Part shown: piece by piece, positions 57,600-64,000 of the stretch
Numbering within the stretch: the first letter of the stretch is position 1
Layout: each line of letters opens with the position of its first letter
Virus record (IMG/VR): IMGVR_UViG_3300037827_000187
Location: 1 to 64,000 of that record
Length of the DNA: 64,000 nt
Reading direction: 5' to 3' (one strand)
From: a virus
The notes under the pieces: generated by a model
The model's input: only the letters and a program-made list of their open reading frames with translations
The model's database searches: none
Told to the model about the DNA's origin: nothing
Translations under genes and position numbers: made by a program

Positions 57600-58598
57600 A
57601 TGTGTGGAATATGCGGCATCAGGCGCTTCGGCCCTGAGCCTATTACTCCGGATCAGATTAATATCATGCTGATCCAGAATGAAAAACGTGGTATGCAAGC
57701 CACCGGAGTTGCCCTCCAACAGGCGGATGGGTCAATTCAAGTTTGGAAGAAGGATGAGCCTGCCTGGAGGTTTGTTACACTGCCGGGATTCAAGGAGTTC
57801 ATTGCGGCGAACTTGCATCCTGAGACCCTTACATTCATTGGGCATACGAGGGCCGCAACGAAAGGACTGCCGTGTTTCGACAAAAACAACCATCCGATGT
57901 GGCACGGCGAGACAGCGATGGTCCACAACGGAGTGATTCACAACGACGACGACCTGTTCAAGGAGTTCAAGCTGGAGCGGAGTGCCGAGACCGACTCCGA
58001 CATCATCCGCGCGATCTTGGATTGGAAGGGGTTCACGCGAGAGGGTCTCACTACCTTGAACCGAATCCGTGGGAGTGCAGCGTTTGCCGCAATTTCCACA
58101 AAGTTCCCTGGAAAACTCGTTCTAGCGAGGAGCGGTTCTCCCCTTCAGTTAGCTGCGACTAAGAATCAGCTCCTCTGGAGTAGTGAACGGGAGCCAATCT
58201 TCCACGCCCTGCGGGACTATGAAAAGAAGTTCGGCGTCTGGATGCGGCGAAACCTCGTGGAATGTGATATGATGCCGATGAACAATGATTCGGCATATAT
58301 ATTCACAGATCGGCCCGAAGCCGAGGACGGTGTGGAATTTTATCCCGAAGATCCCTCCACCGGAAACTGGATGGAATGGCACCAAGAGTTCAAGAGTGCC
58401 ATGACCTATACCACCCCGACCTACCGTCCCCACGAGACCTACAATGTCACAAGGATCAAGAACTACGGGGAGACGAAGATTGATATTATTCTTTGCCCCA
58501 ATACAAAGTGCCGGGCTTGGCTGCCGGTTACTCCGGCCCAATTACAGAACCTGAAGACCGTCCGATGCGGGCAGTGCAAAGGGAAGTTGGCTGCATAG
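57600..58598 (+). CDS. Class II glutamine amidotransferase with C-terminal zinc ribbon
   Basis: 332 aa. Nucleophile Cys2 (MCGICGIRRFG), GMQATGVALQ, GHTRAATKG, HNGVIHND and AETDSDII are the conserved segments of Ntn-type glutaminase domains as in GlmS and asparagine synthetase. It releases ammonia from glutamine, here probably for the neighbouring ligases. The last 50 residues add a zinc ribbon (LCPNTKCRAW and VRCGQCKGK). GGAAGGAG precedes the ATG. Confidence 0.93.
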   Translation: MCGICGIRRFGPEPITPDQINIMLIQNEKRGMQATGVALQQADGSIQVWKKDEPAWRFVTLPGFKEFIAANLHPETLTFIGHTRAATKGLPCFDKNNHPMWHGETAMVHNGVIHNDDDLFKEFKLERSAETDSDIIRAILDWKGFTREGLTTLNRIRGSAAFAAISTKFPGKLVLARSGSPLQLAATKNQLLWSSEREPIFHALRDYEKKFGVWMRRNLVECDMMPMNNDSAYIFTDRPEAEDGVEFYPEDPSTGNWMEWHQEFKSAMTYTTPTYRPHETYNVTRIKNYGETKIDIILCPNTKCRAWLPVTPAQLQNLKTVRCGQCKGKLAA

Positions 58599-58626
58599 AT
58601 CCTAGGCGCCGATCACAGGAGGGCCT

Positions 58627-58716
58627 ATGGACTGGTTCCAGTTGAGAAACACGATCATAGCACTCGTGGTGTTGGGGGCGATAATAGAAGTGAGACGAAG
58701 ACGGAGGATGATGTGA
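58627..58716 (+). CDS. 29-residue membrane peptide with Arg-rich tail
   Basis: ATG 58627 with CAGGAGGGCCT upstream; ends by overlapping the ATP-grasp start (GTGA). MDWFQLRNTIIALVVLGAI is a membrane helix, followed by EVRRRRRMM. Its place between the amidotransferase and ATP-grasp genes makes it a candidate substrate or anchor for the amide-forming enzymes (inference). Confidence 0.6.
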   Translation: MDWFQLRNTIIALVVLGAIIEVRRRRRMM

Positions 58717-59453
58717 TTGAGCTAAGGGCAAACAAGGGGCCAACAGGTCGTCTGTTGAGGCAGTTGTTGCAGCAAAAGGGGCTGCTGGCGCGGCCAGGCC
58801 AAGCCCGAGGGGTAGTCAACTATGGACACGGGGGCGGAAGCGAGCTTCCCACACTAAATGCACGCGCGGGGACATTCAACAAATATGTCGAACTTCAAAG
58901 GCTTCATGAAAAAGGGGTCCAGACGGTGCCATTTGCCCGTACTCGGGCGGAGCTTAATGGCGTGGCGCTTGCTCGTCGTATTCACCATACACGGGGAACG
59001 GATATTGTCGTTGTGCGGGATGGCCAAGCGCATCGTGGTGGTGATTTTTACACTTCGTTGATTCCCAAGAGGAGGGAGTTCAGGGTGTGGGGCTTCCGGC
59101 GAAAGCCAATTGCCTGCTACGAGAAGGTCTTGACTTATGCACGGAAGCTTGGACTAAGAGGGAGAAGCCGTGAAATTTGGAACTGGCGAAACGGATACGC
59201 GTATAATTTTCTCCATCCTGATGGAGTACCCGCCGCCCTCAAGGCCTTGGGTGCTCAAGCCGTCGACGCATTGGGCCTGGACTTTGGGGCGGTTGACATT
59301 ATCGAAGGAGAAGGGGGACGTTTATACGTTCTGGAAGTTAATACTGCGCCTGGGGTCGAAGGGCCACGATGGGGACTCACCAGCCTTGTGAACCACATAG
59401 CACTGTGGGCCGCAGGCGGATACAAACGGCGCAACGGAGAGGCTAAAGCATGA
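58713..59453 (+). CDS. ATP-grasp ligase (RimK/YheC-like)
   Basis: 246 aa from GTG 58713. The fold signatures are HHTRGTDIVVVRDGQAHRGG and FYTSLIPKRREFRVWGF (lysine/arginine ATP-binding region) and DFGAVDIIEGEG then LYVLEVNTAPGVEG (the Mg-binding Asp-Glu-Asn set). ATP-grasp enzymes ligate a carboxylate to an amine or thiol through an acyl phosphate. With the amidotransferase and COOH-NH2 ligases it matches the predicted phage peptide-modification gene set of phiEco32. Confidence 0.88.
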   Translation: MIELRANKGPTGRLLRQLLQQKGLLARPGQARGVVNYGHGGGSELPTLNARAGTFNKYVELQRLHEKGVQTVPFARTRAELNGVALARRIHHTRGTDIVVVRDGQAHRGGDFYTSLIPKRREFRVWGFRRKPIACYEKVLTYARKLGLRGRSREIWNWRNGYAYNFLHPDGVPAALKALGAQAVDALGLDFGAVDIIEGEGGRLYVLEVNTAPGVEGPRWGLTSLVNHIALWAAGGYKRRNGEAKA

Positions 59454-59980
59454 GTACCAAGGTGCGAGTGATTCTTCAACATGATGGGCATTATGTTGAG
59501 GGTCAAAGGGCGATACGGCAGCTCCGGAAGTGCGATGGTTTGTGGGGGAAGAAGATTGATCCCACGCTCAAGGGTCCGGCACGAATTATAGCCCTTTTTG
59601 AAAACCTTCGAGGGGGTTATCATAGAGATGAACTGTGGATCCTAAGAGAACCCCGCAAAATGCCTCGGAAGAAAAGCAAATATATTGGATTTGCTCGGTA
59701 TGCGGGGATTGGCAAAAAGATCTATTCCAAGAAAGACACACTTAAAGCGGAGGCCCAAATAAGAGCCGTCGCAAGGAGAATCCATGGTAGACGTGTCCAA
59801 CCTGCCCGTGCAAGGCAACTCGCGGGTCGTCTCAACTTCCCCCCCAGGGGAAGAGTGCCGTTGCAATTTGATGACCTTGCCCCACTTCAAGCACCAATGC
59901 CAGCCGCGCCAGGACAAATGCGGTGGCACGTTGTCCAAGACGTGCCCAGGGACTTCATTCGTCAAAGAGACGAAGGATAG
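59450..59980 (+). CDS. Basic hypothetical protein
   Basis: 176 aa, ATGA overlap with the ATP-grasp gene. Basic N-terminal two-thirds (KKIYSKKDTLKAEAQIRAVA, RRIHGRRVQPARARQLAGRL). The C-terminal third shares DNA with a gene in another frame (59784). May bind the peptide substrate or nucleic acid; unproven. Confidence 0.6.
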   Translation: MSTKVRVILQHDGHYVEGQRAIRQLRKCDGLWGKKIDPTLKGPARIIALFENLRGGYHRDELWILREPRKMPRKKSKYIGFARYAGIGKKIYSKKDTLKAEAQIRAVARRIHGRRVQPARARQLAGRLNFPPRGRVPLQFDDLAPLQAPMPAAPGQMRWHVVQDVPRDFIRQRDEG

Positions 59981-60188
59981 AGGTACAGGATGGTTCTGCG
60001 GGCATCATCTTCGATATATATTCCCGATGTGGGTTCTTATTGATGGAGTCCCGGTGGCCACCTGCGATGATTGTTTTCTCGACGACCTTTGGAACCAGAA
60101 TATGGTTCTGGGAGACACGGAGGATATCCCTAGTGTGGAAATGGATGACATCATTAGTGAAGCGCCCCTTGATACCTCAGGAGTTTGA
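59784..60188 (+). CDS. Cys-rich hypothetical protein, overlapping frame
   Basis: 134 aa from ATG 59784, preceded by AAGGAGAATCC. ECRCN, HQCQPRQDKCGG, KTCPG, WFCGHHL and ATCDDC are candidate zinc ligands. Overlaps the previous gene by 197 bases; one of the two may be shorter than given. Confidence 0.55.
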   Translation: MVDVSNLPVQGNSRVVSTSPPGEECRCNLMTLPHFKHQCQPRQDKCGGTLSKTCPGTSFVKETKDRGTGWFCGHHLRYIFPMWVLIDGVPVATCDDCFLDDLWNQNMVLGDTEDIPSVEMDDIISEAPLDTSGV

Positions 60189-60603
60189 TTTCACTCGTGC
60201 AGCTTATCAGTATTATTGCACTTTCCTGCACGGGACGATTCACTCTGCGGTGTTCCAGGGGCAGTGTAATCCTGTGCCCCGACAAGGGAGCACGATCTTC
60301 GTCTCTCTAAACAATGGCCGCGTGGGACGATATTATCTGTACTATGTGAATCCCCTGCGAGATTATAGCTATGGCTTTCGGGCTATAGGAGATTTCCAAG
60401 GCTACAAGGAGGACTATGCCGATCGAGTGGGAGACTTTAAAAAGAAAGCTGATGCTCCCTTTGGGCAAGGTGCGCCATTACCAAGAGGAGGCGCGACGAC
60501 GCATGATATTGACGCTTGGGGGCTACGATCCGGTGACCGTCCGGTTTCTGTGTTACAGGGCAGGCCTGCTCTCCGAACAGACTCTAACTGGCTCATTCTC
60601 TAA
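60157..60603 (+). CDS. Hypothetical aromatic-rich protein
   Basis: 148 aa from GTG 60157. FDFTRAAYQYYCTFLHGTIH and RVGRYYLYYVNPLRDYSYGF look like a folded beta-rich domain. The last 60 residues (GQGAPLPRGGATTHDIDAWG) lie where another, better-supported frame starts, and may be spurious. Confidence 0.5.
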   Translation: MKRPLIPQEFDFTRAAYQYYCTFLHGTIHSAVFQGQCNPVPRQGSTIFVSLNNGRVGRYYLYYVNPLRDYSYGFRAIGDFQGYKEDYADRVGDFKKKADAPFGQGAPLPRGGATTHDIDAWGLRSGDRPVSVLQGRPALRTDSNWLIL

Positions 60604-60838
60604 AGAGATGAAGCCCCTGGTGAGGGGCTCGATTAAAGCAGTAAGGGTGGCGATTGCCAAACTCAATGACCCAAGCTCAGTCACTAAACGAAGCATACAA
60701 GAGATGGAAGAACGCATCAAATGGCGAAGCCGAGAACCTGTTGTCATTGCTTGTGAAATCGTTGGAGAAGCTCGCCCTGTCCATTTGTTGGCGCAAGATT
60801 CCGGATCTGCGGAGCGAGTTCCCGTGGGTGGTCAATGA
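60416..60838 (+). CDS. Basic helical hypothetical protein
   Basis: 140 aa. AAGGAGGACT directly before ATG 60416 is one of the best ribosome sites here. Helical basic protein (YQEEARRRMILTLGGYDPVT, EMKPLVRGSIKAVRVAIAKL). Its last 58 residues overlap the sigma-factor gene. Might be an anti-sigma or DNA-binding protein; no proof. Confidence 0.55.
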   Translation: MPIEWETLKRKLMLPLGKVRHYQEEARRRMILTLGGYDPVTVRFLCYRAGLLSEQTLTGSFSKEMKPLVRGSIKAVRVAIAKLNDPSSVTKRSIQEMEERIKWRSREPVVIACEIVGEARPVHLLAQDSGSAERVPVGGQ

Positions 60839-61193
60839 AGCAACGTGGAGGGCGATCAGTGGTGAAGGCAAATTCGGAGGCAAGAGTCAGTTTTCGGTCT
60901 GGTTCTATCGGATCGTGGTCAATGAGTGTAACCGACTTCTTAAGCGCACACAGAAACTTCGGGAAACAACTGTCGGGTTGGACGACATACCCTTATTTGG
61001 AAAATCTAAGACTGATCGCGGTGACGCATTACAGGGAGTCTTACAAGGAATCGGTTGGCCGGATCAAACCCTCATTGCGTTAAAGGCGGAGGGCTGGAGC
61101 ACCCGTGAAATCGCCGGGATGCTGGATACAAGCGAAGCTGCTGTTAAGATGCGCTGGAGTCGGTTGAAGGGGAGATTAAGAGATGCCGGATAG
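60666..61193 (+). CDS. ECF-type RNA polymerase sigma factor
   Basis: 175 aa from ATG 60666. Region 2-like segment FSVWFYRIVVNECNRLLKR corresponds to the FxxWLxxIAxNxxxDxxR signature of ECF sigma region 2.4; region 4-like helix-turn-helix EGWSTREIAGMLDTSEAAVK then MRWSRLKGRLR is clear. It would redirect host RNA polymerase to phage promoters; the five GTTAC-N16-GGTCTAA sites are the natural targets (inference). phiEco32 also encodes an ECF sigma, a further parallel. Starts within the previous frame. Confidence 0.87.
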   Translation: MTQAQSLNEAYKRWKNASNGEAENLLSLLVKSLEKLALSICWRKIPDLRSEFPWVVNEATWRAISGEGKFGGKSQFSVWFYRIVVNECNRLLKRTQKLRETTVGLDDIPLFGKSKTDRGDALQGVLQGIGWPDQTLIALKAEGWSTREIAGMLDTSEAAVKMRWSRLKGRLRDAG

Positions 61194-62196
61194 CTTTTTT
61201 AATCCGTTTGATGGGCTGGCCGCGCAACAAGGGCAACAACAGGCTGCTCAACAACAACAAGTCTTTTATTCATCGCCGATACAGCAGGCGATGAGCGAGT
61301 TATTTAGCCACGGGAGTTTTGTCTACAAACCGACGCCCTTGACTCCTGAGCAAGAAGTTCAACGAGCCCGGCGCAACGAGGCCTTCTATCGAATGGCCCG
61401 GCTCGAAAGAGAGCGTGAAGTAGAACAAGAAAAGATCGAAGAAGCGGAGGAAGGTGTGGTTCTCAATACATTTTTAATTGGATGTGATCCGGAGTTTGTT
61501 GCACTCGATGGAGCTAATCATGTCATTAATGTAGGGCATACGTTGCAGCACATCGGAGAAATAGGCTGGGATCACAGCGGAAATGTCATCGAAGTGAGGC
61601 CCAAGCCTGCCAAGGGGGCATTTGCCCTGGTAAGAAGGATGCAGAAGCTACTAAAGGATCCCCGACTGGAAGGCCTTGGATGCGCCAAGCTCCGAGCGGG
61701 AGCTTATGTACCGCCCTATTTACTTGGGGGGCATATTCACATTGGGGGTGTGTGTTCACGAGATCAAGAACATCTCAATCGCATTACCGCCATGGATGCC
61801 GTCACCCGGCTTCTCGAACACCTTGACATTCTACCAACAAAAGAGTGTATCGAACGCCGCAAGAAAGGCGCGGACGCTGGCTACGGGAAGTTTGGCGCGG
61901 TCCGGTATAAGGCCGATGGCCACTTTGAATATCGAACCATGGCTAGCTGGCTGCATGATCCGCGCGTGGCCTATATATGCTTGACTGCGGCCAAGCTTGC
62001 GGCGGTGGCGCCAATCGAAACGAGAACTGCCCTCGAAAAGGCTACAAGCTTCGCGGCTTTGCAAACATGGGCCGAGAATTACAAGAAGGATGACAACGTC
62101 AAGAGGATGCTGCGTTTGTTTGAAAAGGGCCATCGGAGCTTGGTTAAAGATCCCGATGTGGACTTTCGAGGACGATGGGAGACCTTAGGACTATGA
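61183..62196 (+). CDS. COOH-NH2 ligase (phiEco32-type amidoligase), copy 3
   Basis: 337 aa, the smallest copy. A Gln-rich N-terminal tail (AAQQGQQQAAQQQQ) and a charged helix precede IGCDPEFVALDG, SGNVIEVRPKP, LLGGHIHIGGV and GHFEYRTMASWLHDPRV, the family pattern. Overlaps the sigma gene by 11 bases, so both are co-transcribed. AGGGGAGA precedes the ATG. Confidence 0.85.
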   Translation: MPDSFFNPFDGLAAQQGQQQAAQQQQVFYSSPIQQAMSELFSHGSFVYKPTPLTPEQEVQRARRNEAFYRMARLEREREVEQEKIEEAEEGVVLNTFLIGCDPEFVALDGANHVINVGHTLQHIGEIGWDHSGNVIEVRPKPAKGAFALVRRMQKLLKDPRLEGLGCAKLRAGAYVPPYLLGGHIHIGGVCSRDQEHLNRITAMDAVTRLLEHLDILPTKECIERRKKGADAGYGKFGAVRYKADGHFEYRTMASWLHDPRVAYICLTAAKLAAVAPIETRTALEKATSFAALQTWAENYKKDDNVKRMLRLFEKGHRSLVKDPDVDFRGRWETLGL

Positions 62197-62474
62197 CAGC
62201 GCATGTTGCAATGGTACTCAAGGATCTGGCAGTTGCCTCCAGTTGTCTTAGTTCAGCAGGGGCGGGGTTCTTAGCGCGTACTTTGTATGAGAAAGAGCAT
62301 CCCCGTGAGCACGATCATGTTTTGCATGGCTGTGAAGGCTGCCATGCTATGTTTCAAGACGGGATGCATCTAGGAATGCAACGTATGCCACGAGCTCAGG
62401 AAGCCGAACGCCTTCAATATCGACTCAACATCATCCAAGGCGTCCTCGATCGGCTTCACGTAGAGGTCAAATGA
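62193..62474 (+). CDS. Small Cys/His-containing protein
   Basis: 93 aa from ATG 62193 (ATGA overlap); ATG 62175 is possible. HGCEGCHAMFQDGMHLG provides C-x2-C-H and histidines; a helical C-terminus (EAERLQYRLNIIQGVLDRLH) follows. Function unknown. Confidence 0.6.
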   Translation: MTAHVAMVLKDLAVASSCLSSAGAGFLARTLYEKEHPREHDHVLHGCEGCHAMFQDGMHLGMQRMPRAQEAERLQYRLNIIQGVLDRLHVEVK

Positions 62475-62764
62475 GCCGACGCAGATTGAGTGCTAACCAG
62501 ATCCGTAGGCGACACGAAAGAATGTGTCGATGGAAGGTTAAGTTTGAGAGTGAGGCGCTGGCGCAGATTGCCTTGGCAGATGCTCCCAATTGGAGCACCC
62601 CGGAGAGGCTGACTAATCTTGGGCTTTATATATGCACGGCATGTGGATACATTCACATCGGGCATCAACCTAAATGGACTAAGACTAACGGGCCTGTTGT
62701 AAGCGGACCCCGTTTTGAAGCGAGGAATGAAATACAACCACCTCCTATTCAACCGGTGTCATGA
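62471..62764 (+). CDS. Small zinc-binding-like protein
   Basis: 97 aa. Basic N-terminus (SRRRLSANQIRRRHERMCRW) then a helix and YICTACGYIHIGHQPKW, a plausible C-x2-C-H-H site. Contains dispersed repeat copy 13 near its end, which encodes VSGPRFEARN. ATGA overlap with the previous gene. Confidence 0.65.
   Translation: MSRRRLSANQIRRRHERMCRWKVKFESEALAQIALADAPNWSTPERLTNLGLYICTACGYIHIGHQPKWTKTNGPVVSGPRFEARNEIQPPPIQPVS
62705..62725 (-). repeat. Dispersed CCTCGC-AAAA-CGGGG element, copy 13 (inside a gene, antisense)
   Basis: Minus-strand CCTCGC-TTCAAAA-CGGGGTCC, antisense to the 97-aa gene. Confidence 0.8.
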
Positions 62765-62802
62765 CACTGTATGACCTAACCCCTTTAAATACATACATAT
62801 AT

Positions 62803-62859
62803 AAATGTCTCTCTTTTATCCTCTGGATCTAGGGTATATTGGGGAGAGCAGAGACATTT
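62803..62859. promoter_or_regulatory. 57-bp inverted-repeat element covering a start codon (copy 2)
   Basis: AAATGTCTCT (62803) and AGAGACATTT (ending 62859) form a 10-bp inverted repeat around 37 bases in an AT-rich intergenic stretch (ATACATACATATATAAATG). Same arms and nearly the same size as the element at 45797. The ATG at 62805 lies in the left arm. Confidence 0.6.
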
Positions 62860-63005
62860 TTAAACCCCTCATTCAGAAGGACTTACAAAGGAATGTCACG
62901 ATCCAAGAATTAATCCACGAAGTGTTACCAAATCCCGCCTACCGAGGTCTAAACATACGAGATGCAAAGTCTCCATATTCGACACGGCCAAGCCGTGACC
63001 ATTGA
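62805..63005 (+). CDS. Doubtful 66-codon open frame
   Basis: MSLFYPLDLGYIGESRDIFK begins like the 70-aa frame at 45797 (MSLSSTPIY), and both start in an inverted-repeat arm. No Shine-Dalgarno. A promoter-like motif lies within it at 62924, and the well-supported next gene starts inside its 3' end, so coding is uncertain. Confidence 0.3.
   Translation: MSLFYPLDLGYIGESRDIFKPLIQKDLQRNVTIQELIHEVLPNPAYRGLNIRDAKSPYSTRPSRDH
62924..62954 (+). promoter_or_regulatory. Putative phage promoter, GTTAC-N16-AGGTCTAAAC (copy E)
   Basis: GTTACC, 16-base spacing, then AGGTCTAAAC; the ATG at 62962 follows 7 bases later. The only copy with a final C instead of T. It would drive the 93-aa gene and the nuclease. 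Confidence 0.68.
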
Positions 63006-63243
63006 TTGGCTCGACTCCAAGGCCCTGGGAGGATGGCAGCGACAGACATTCACCACGCCTGGGACCGTCCGTAGCCTTGGATATGTGGTGGCCACGGATG
63101 ATGTGGCCATTGCCATAACAACCAGCATAGAAGAGACAGGGTGCCATTATGATCCTCTTAGTATACCGTGGGGGTGCATTACTCGGATCGATATCATGTC
63201 CGAAGATTATTCCAGAGAAGGCCCCGCAGAGCCCCTCGCCTAA
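62962..63243 (+). CDS. Small conserved-looking phage protein
   Basis: 93 aa. VTIDWLDSKALGGWQRQ, GYVVATDDVAIAITTS, SIPWGCITRIDIMSE resemble the pattern of a widespread small phage protein (W-x-D-S, then a second strand set, then IP-x-x-x-I). Predicted leaderless start. The stop codon lies inside dispersed repeat copy 14. Confidence 0.65.
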   Translation: MQSLHIRHGQAVTIDWLDSKALGGWQRQTFTTPGTVRSLGYVVATDDVAIAITTSIEETGCHYDPLSIPWGCITRIDIMSEDYSREGPAEPLA

Positions 63244-63253
63244 AAACGGGGTC
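63234..63253 (+). repeat. Dispersed CCTCGC-AAAA-CGGGG element, copy 14
   Basis: CCTCGC-CTAAAAA-CGGGGTC overlapping the stop codon of the preceding gene, sense direction. Confidence 0.8.
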
Positions 63254-63302
63254 CAGTCCGATGGTGACATGGGAGGACTTGGGGGAAAGCCAATGAGAAG
63301 CA

Positions 63303-64000
63303 TTGACCGAGACGACTGAGCTTTATGGTGGAGAAGTAATCCTGGAGTTCAACCCAGGAAACCACCAATACCGAGTGATCATCCGAGGCCGCAAGTATAA
63401 ACCTCTTGCGGTCACGCGGATTTGTTCAATTGTAGACAAGCCTGCCCTGATCTACTGGGCCATAGATAACACACTCGATGTAGTCAAGGCCGCTATTGGT
63501 AGTGGCGCTGAGTATAGCGAGACTTATCTAACGGAGGTTTACCGTGCCGCACGCAAGTCCAGTCAAGGCATCAAGAAGCTGGCCGCAGATGAAGGAAAAG
63601 AGATACATCAAGCTATTGAGGGCATCCTTAGAGGAGGCGAGAGCCTCACAGGACAGTGTCCGCAAGCAGATGGCGTGGTTGAGTGGCTTCGACGCAACGG
63701 ATATGTTGTGGTTGAAGTTGAGAGGCGAGTATATTCGCGCCGTCATCGCTACTCGGGAACTCTCGATGCTATTGCTGAGACTGACGAAGGGCTCTGGCTG
63801 CTAGATTGGAAGACGGGAAAGCACATCTATGCTGAGCATCGTCTTCAAACTGCTGCCTATGTTAAAGCCTGGGAAGAAGAAACCGGGCGCCCCATCAAGG
63901 GGCGTATCATCCTCCACACCCGGGATGAACAGATTCGACCGTATGTTGTTCCCGTGGAAGCCCTTAAAGGGGACTGGTCCGCTTTTCTCGGAGCTAAACG
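63303..64000 (+). CDS. RecB-like PD-(D/E)XK nuclease (3' end missing)
   Basis: 232 codons to the window edge, frame open. Start TTG 63303, the only start after an in-frame TGA at 63294, with GAGAAG upstream. Residues about 8-30 (GGEVILEFNPGNHQYRVIIR) and VTRICSIVDKPALIYWAID form the N-terminal subdomain; RHRYSGTLDAIAETDEGLW and LLDWKTGKHIYAEHRLQTAA carry the catalytic D-xn-D-x-K pattern (LDA, DWK) of RecB/Cas4-type exonucleases. Probably phage recombination or host-DNA degradation. It would precede the polymerase if the genome is circular. Confidence 0.85.
   Translation, partial: MTETTELYGGEVILEFNPGNHQYRVIIRGRKYKPLAVTRICSIVDKPALIYWAIDNTLDVVKAAIGSGAEYSETYLTEVYRAARKSSQGIKKLAADEGKEIHQAIEGILRGGESLTGQCPQADGVVEWLRRNGYVVVEVERRVYSRRHRYSGTLDAIAETDEGLWLLDWKTGKHIYAEHRLQTAAYVKAWEEETGRPIKGRIILHTRDEQIRPYVVPVEALKGDWSAFLGAK

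Noticed and set aside
63544-63804. Open frame in the nuclease region
   Set aside because: A shadow of the RecB-like nuclease, which runs in another frame from 63303 to the end.
1-64000. CRISPR array or insertion sequence
   Set aside because: The dispersed element is not arranged as repeat-spacer units. No transposase and no terminal inverted repeats with target duplications are visible.

Overview
The window reads as one contiguous piece of a tailed double-stranded DNA phage genome, probably a podovirus-like virus from an environmental bacterium. Evidence: large and small terminase, a 701-aa portal, an N4-gp56-type major capsid protein, connector and tail-stabilisation-like proteins, an SleB-type lysin, holin-like proteins and a family A DNA polymerase. 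There is no ribosomal RNA, no recognisable tRNA, no CRISPR array and no complete integrase. The host cannot be read directly. Sec signal peptides ending in AFGQ, LFAQ or ALGQ on tail-like proteins would fit soil lineages such as Acidobacteriota, but that is a weak inference. Both ends are cut inside genes: the polymerase at base 1 and a RecB-like nuclease at base 64000.

Layout. (1) 1-4968, plus strand: replication and nucleotide metabolism (family A polymerase, DUF3987-like ATPase, calcineurin-like phosphoesterase, nucleoside 2-deoxyribosyltransferase-like enzyme, dATP/dGTP diphosphohydrolase-like protein), ended by a bidirectional terminator that faces the minus-strand arm. (2) 5030-45678, minus strand: the virion arm. 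Transcription starts near 45.7 kb and runs leftward through terminase, holin-like genes, a set of small paralogous virion-like proteins, four very large tail/fibre-like proteins that carry Sec signal peptides, portal, scaffold, capsid, lysin, a histidine phosphatase, connector, tail hub and internal virion proteins. (3) 45.7-46.4 kb: an AT-rich divergent region. (4) 46.4-64 kb, plus strand: small early-type genes, then a large amidoligase locus (50.7-62.2 kb), ending in a RecB-family nuclease.

Three points stand out. First, the plus arm holds a peptide- or amide-bond-forming system like that of phiEco32: three divergent COOH-NH2 ligases, a class II glutamine amidotransferase with a C-terminal zinc ribbon, an ATP-grasp ligase, and tiny membrane peptides embedded among them. 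Second, the same locus encodes an ECF-like sigma factor, and the window contains five copies of a bipartite motif, GTTAC-N16-(A/G)GGTCTAAA, with exactly conserved spacing. Four of the five lie 4-12 bases upstream of start codons, so this is probably the phage's own promoter class, giving leaderless or nearly leaderless transcripts. Third, an 18-20-bp asymmetric element, CCTCGC-N2/3-AAAA-CGGGGT, occurs at least 14 times, mostly directly after stop codons in the direction of transcription, much like the stoperators or processing hairpins of other phages.

Genes are tightly packed. Stop/start overlaps of the TAATG, ATGA and TGATG type are the rule, and many real genes are shorter than 60 codons. 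Start sites were chosen by Shine-Dalgarno sequence, overlap with the neighbouring stop and protein plausibility. Where two reading frames overlap heavily (51.9, 52.9, 55.0 and 59.8-60.8 kb) this is stated.
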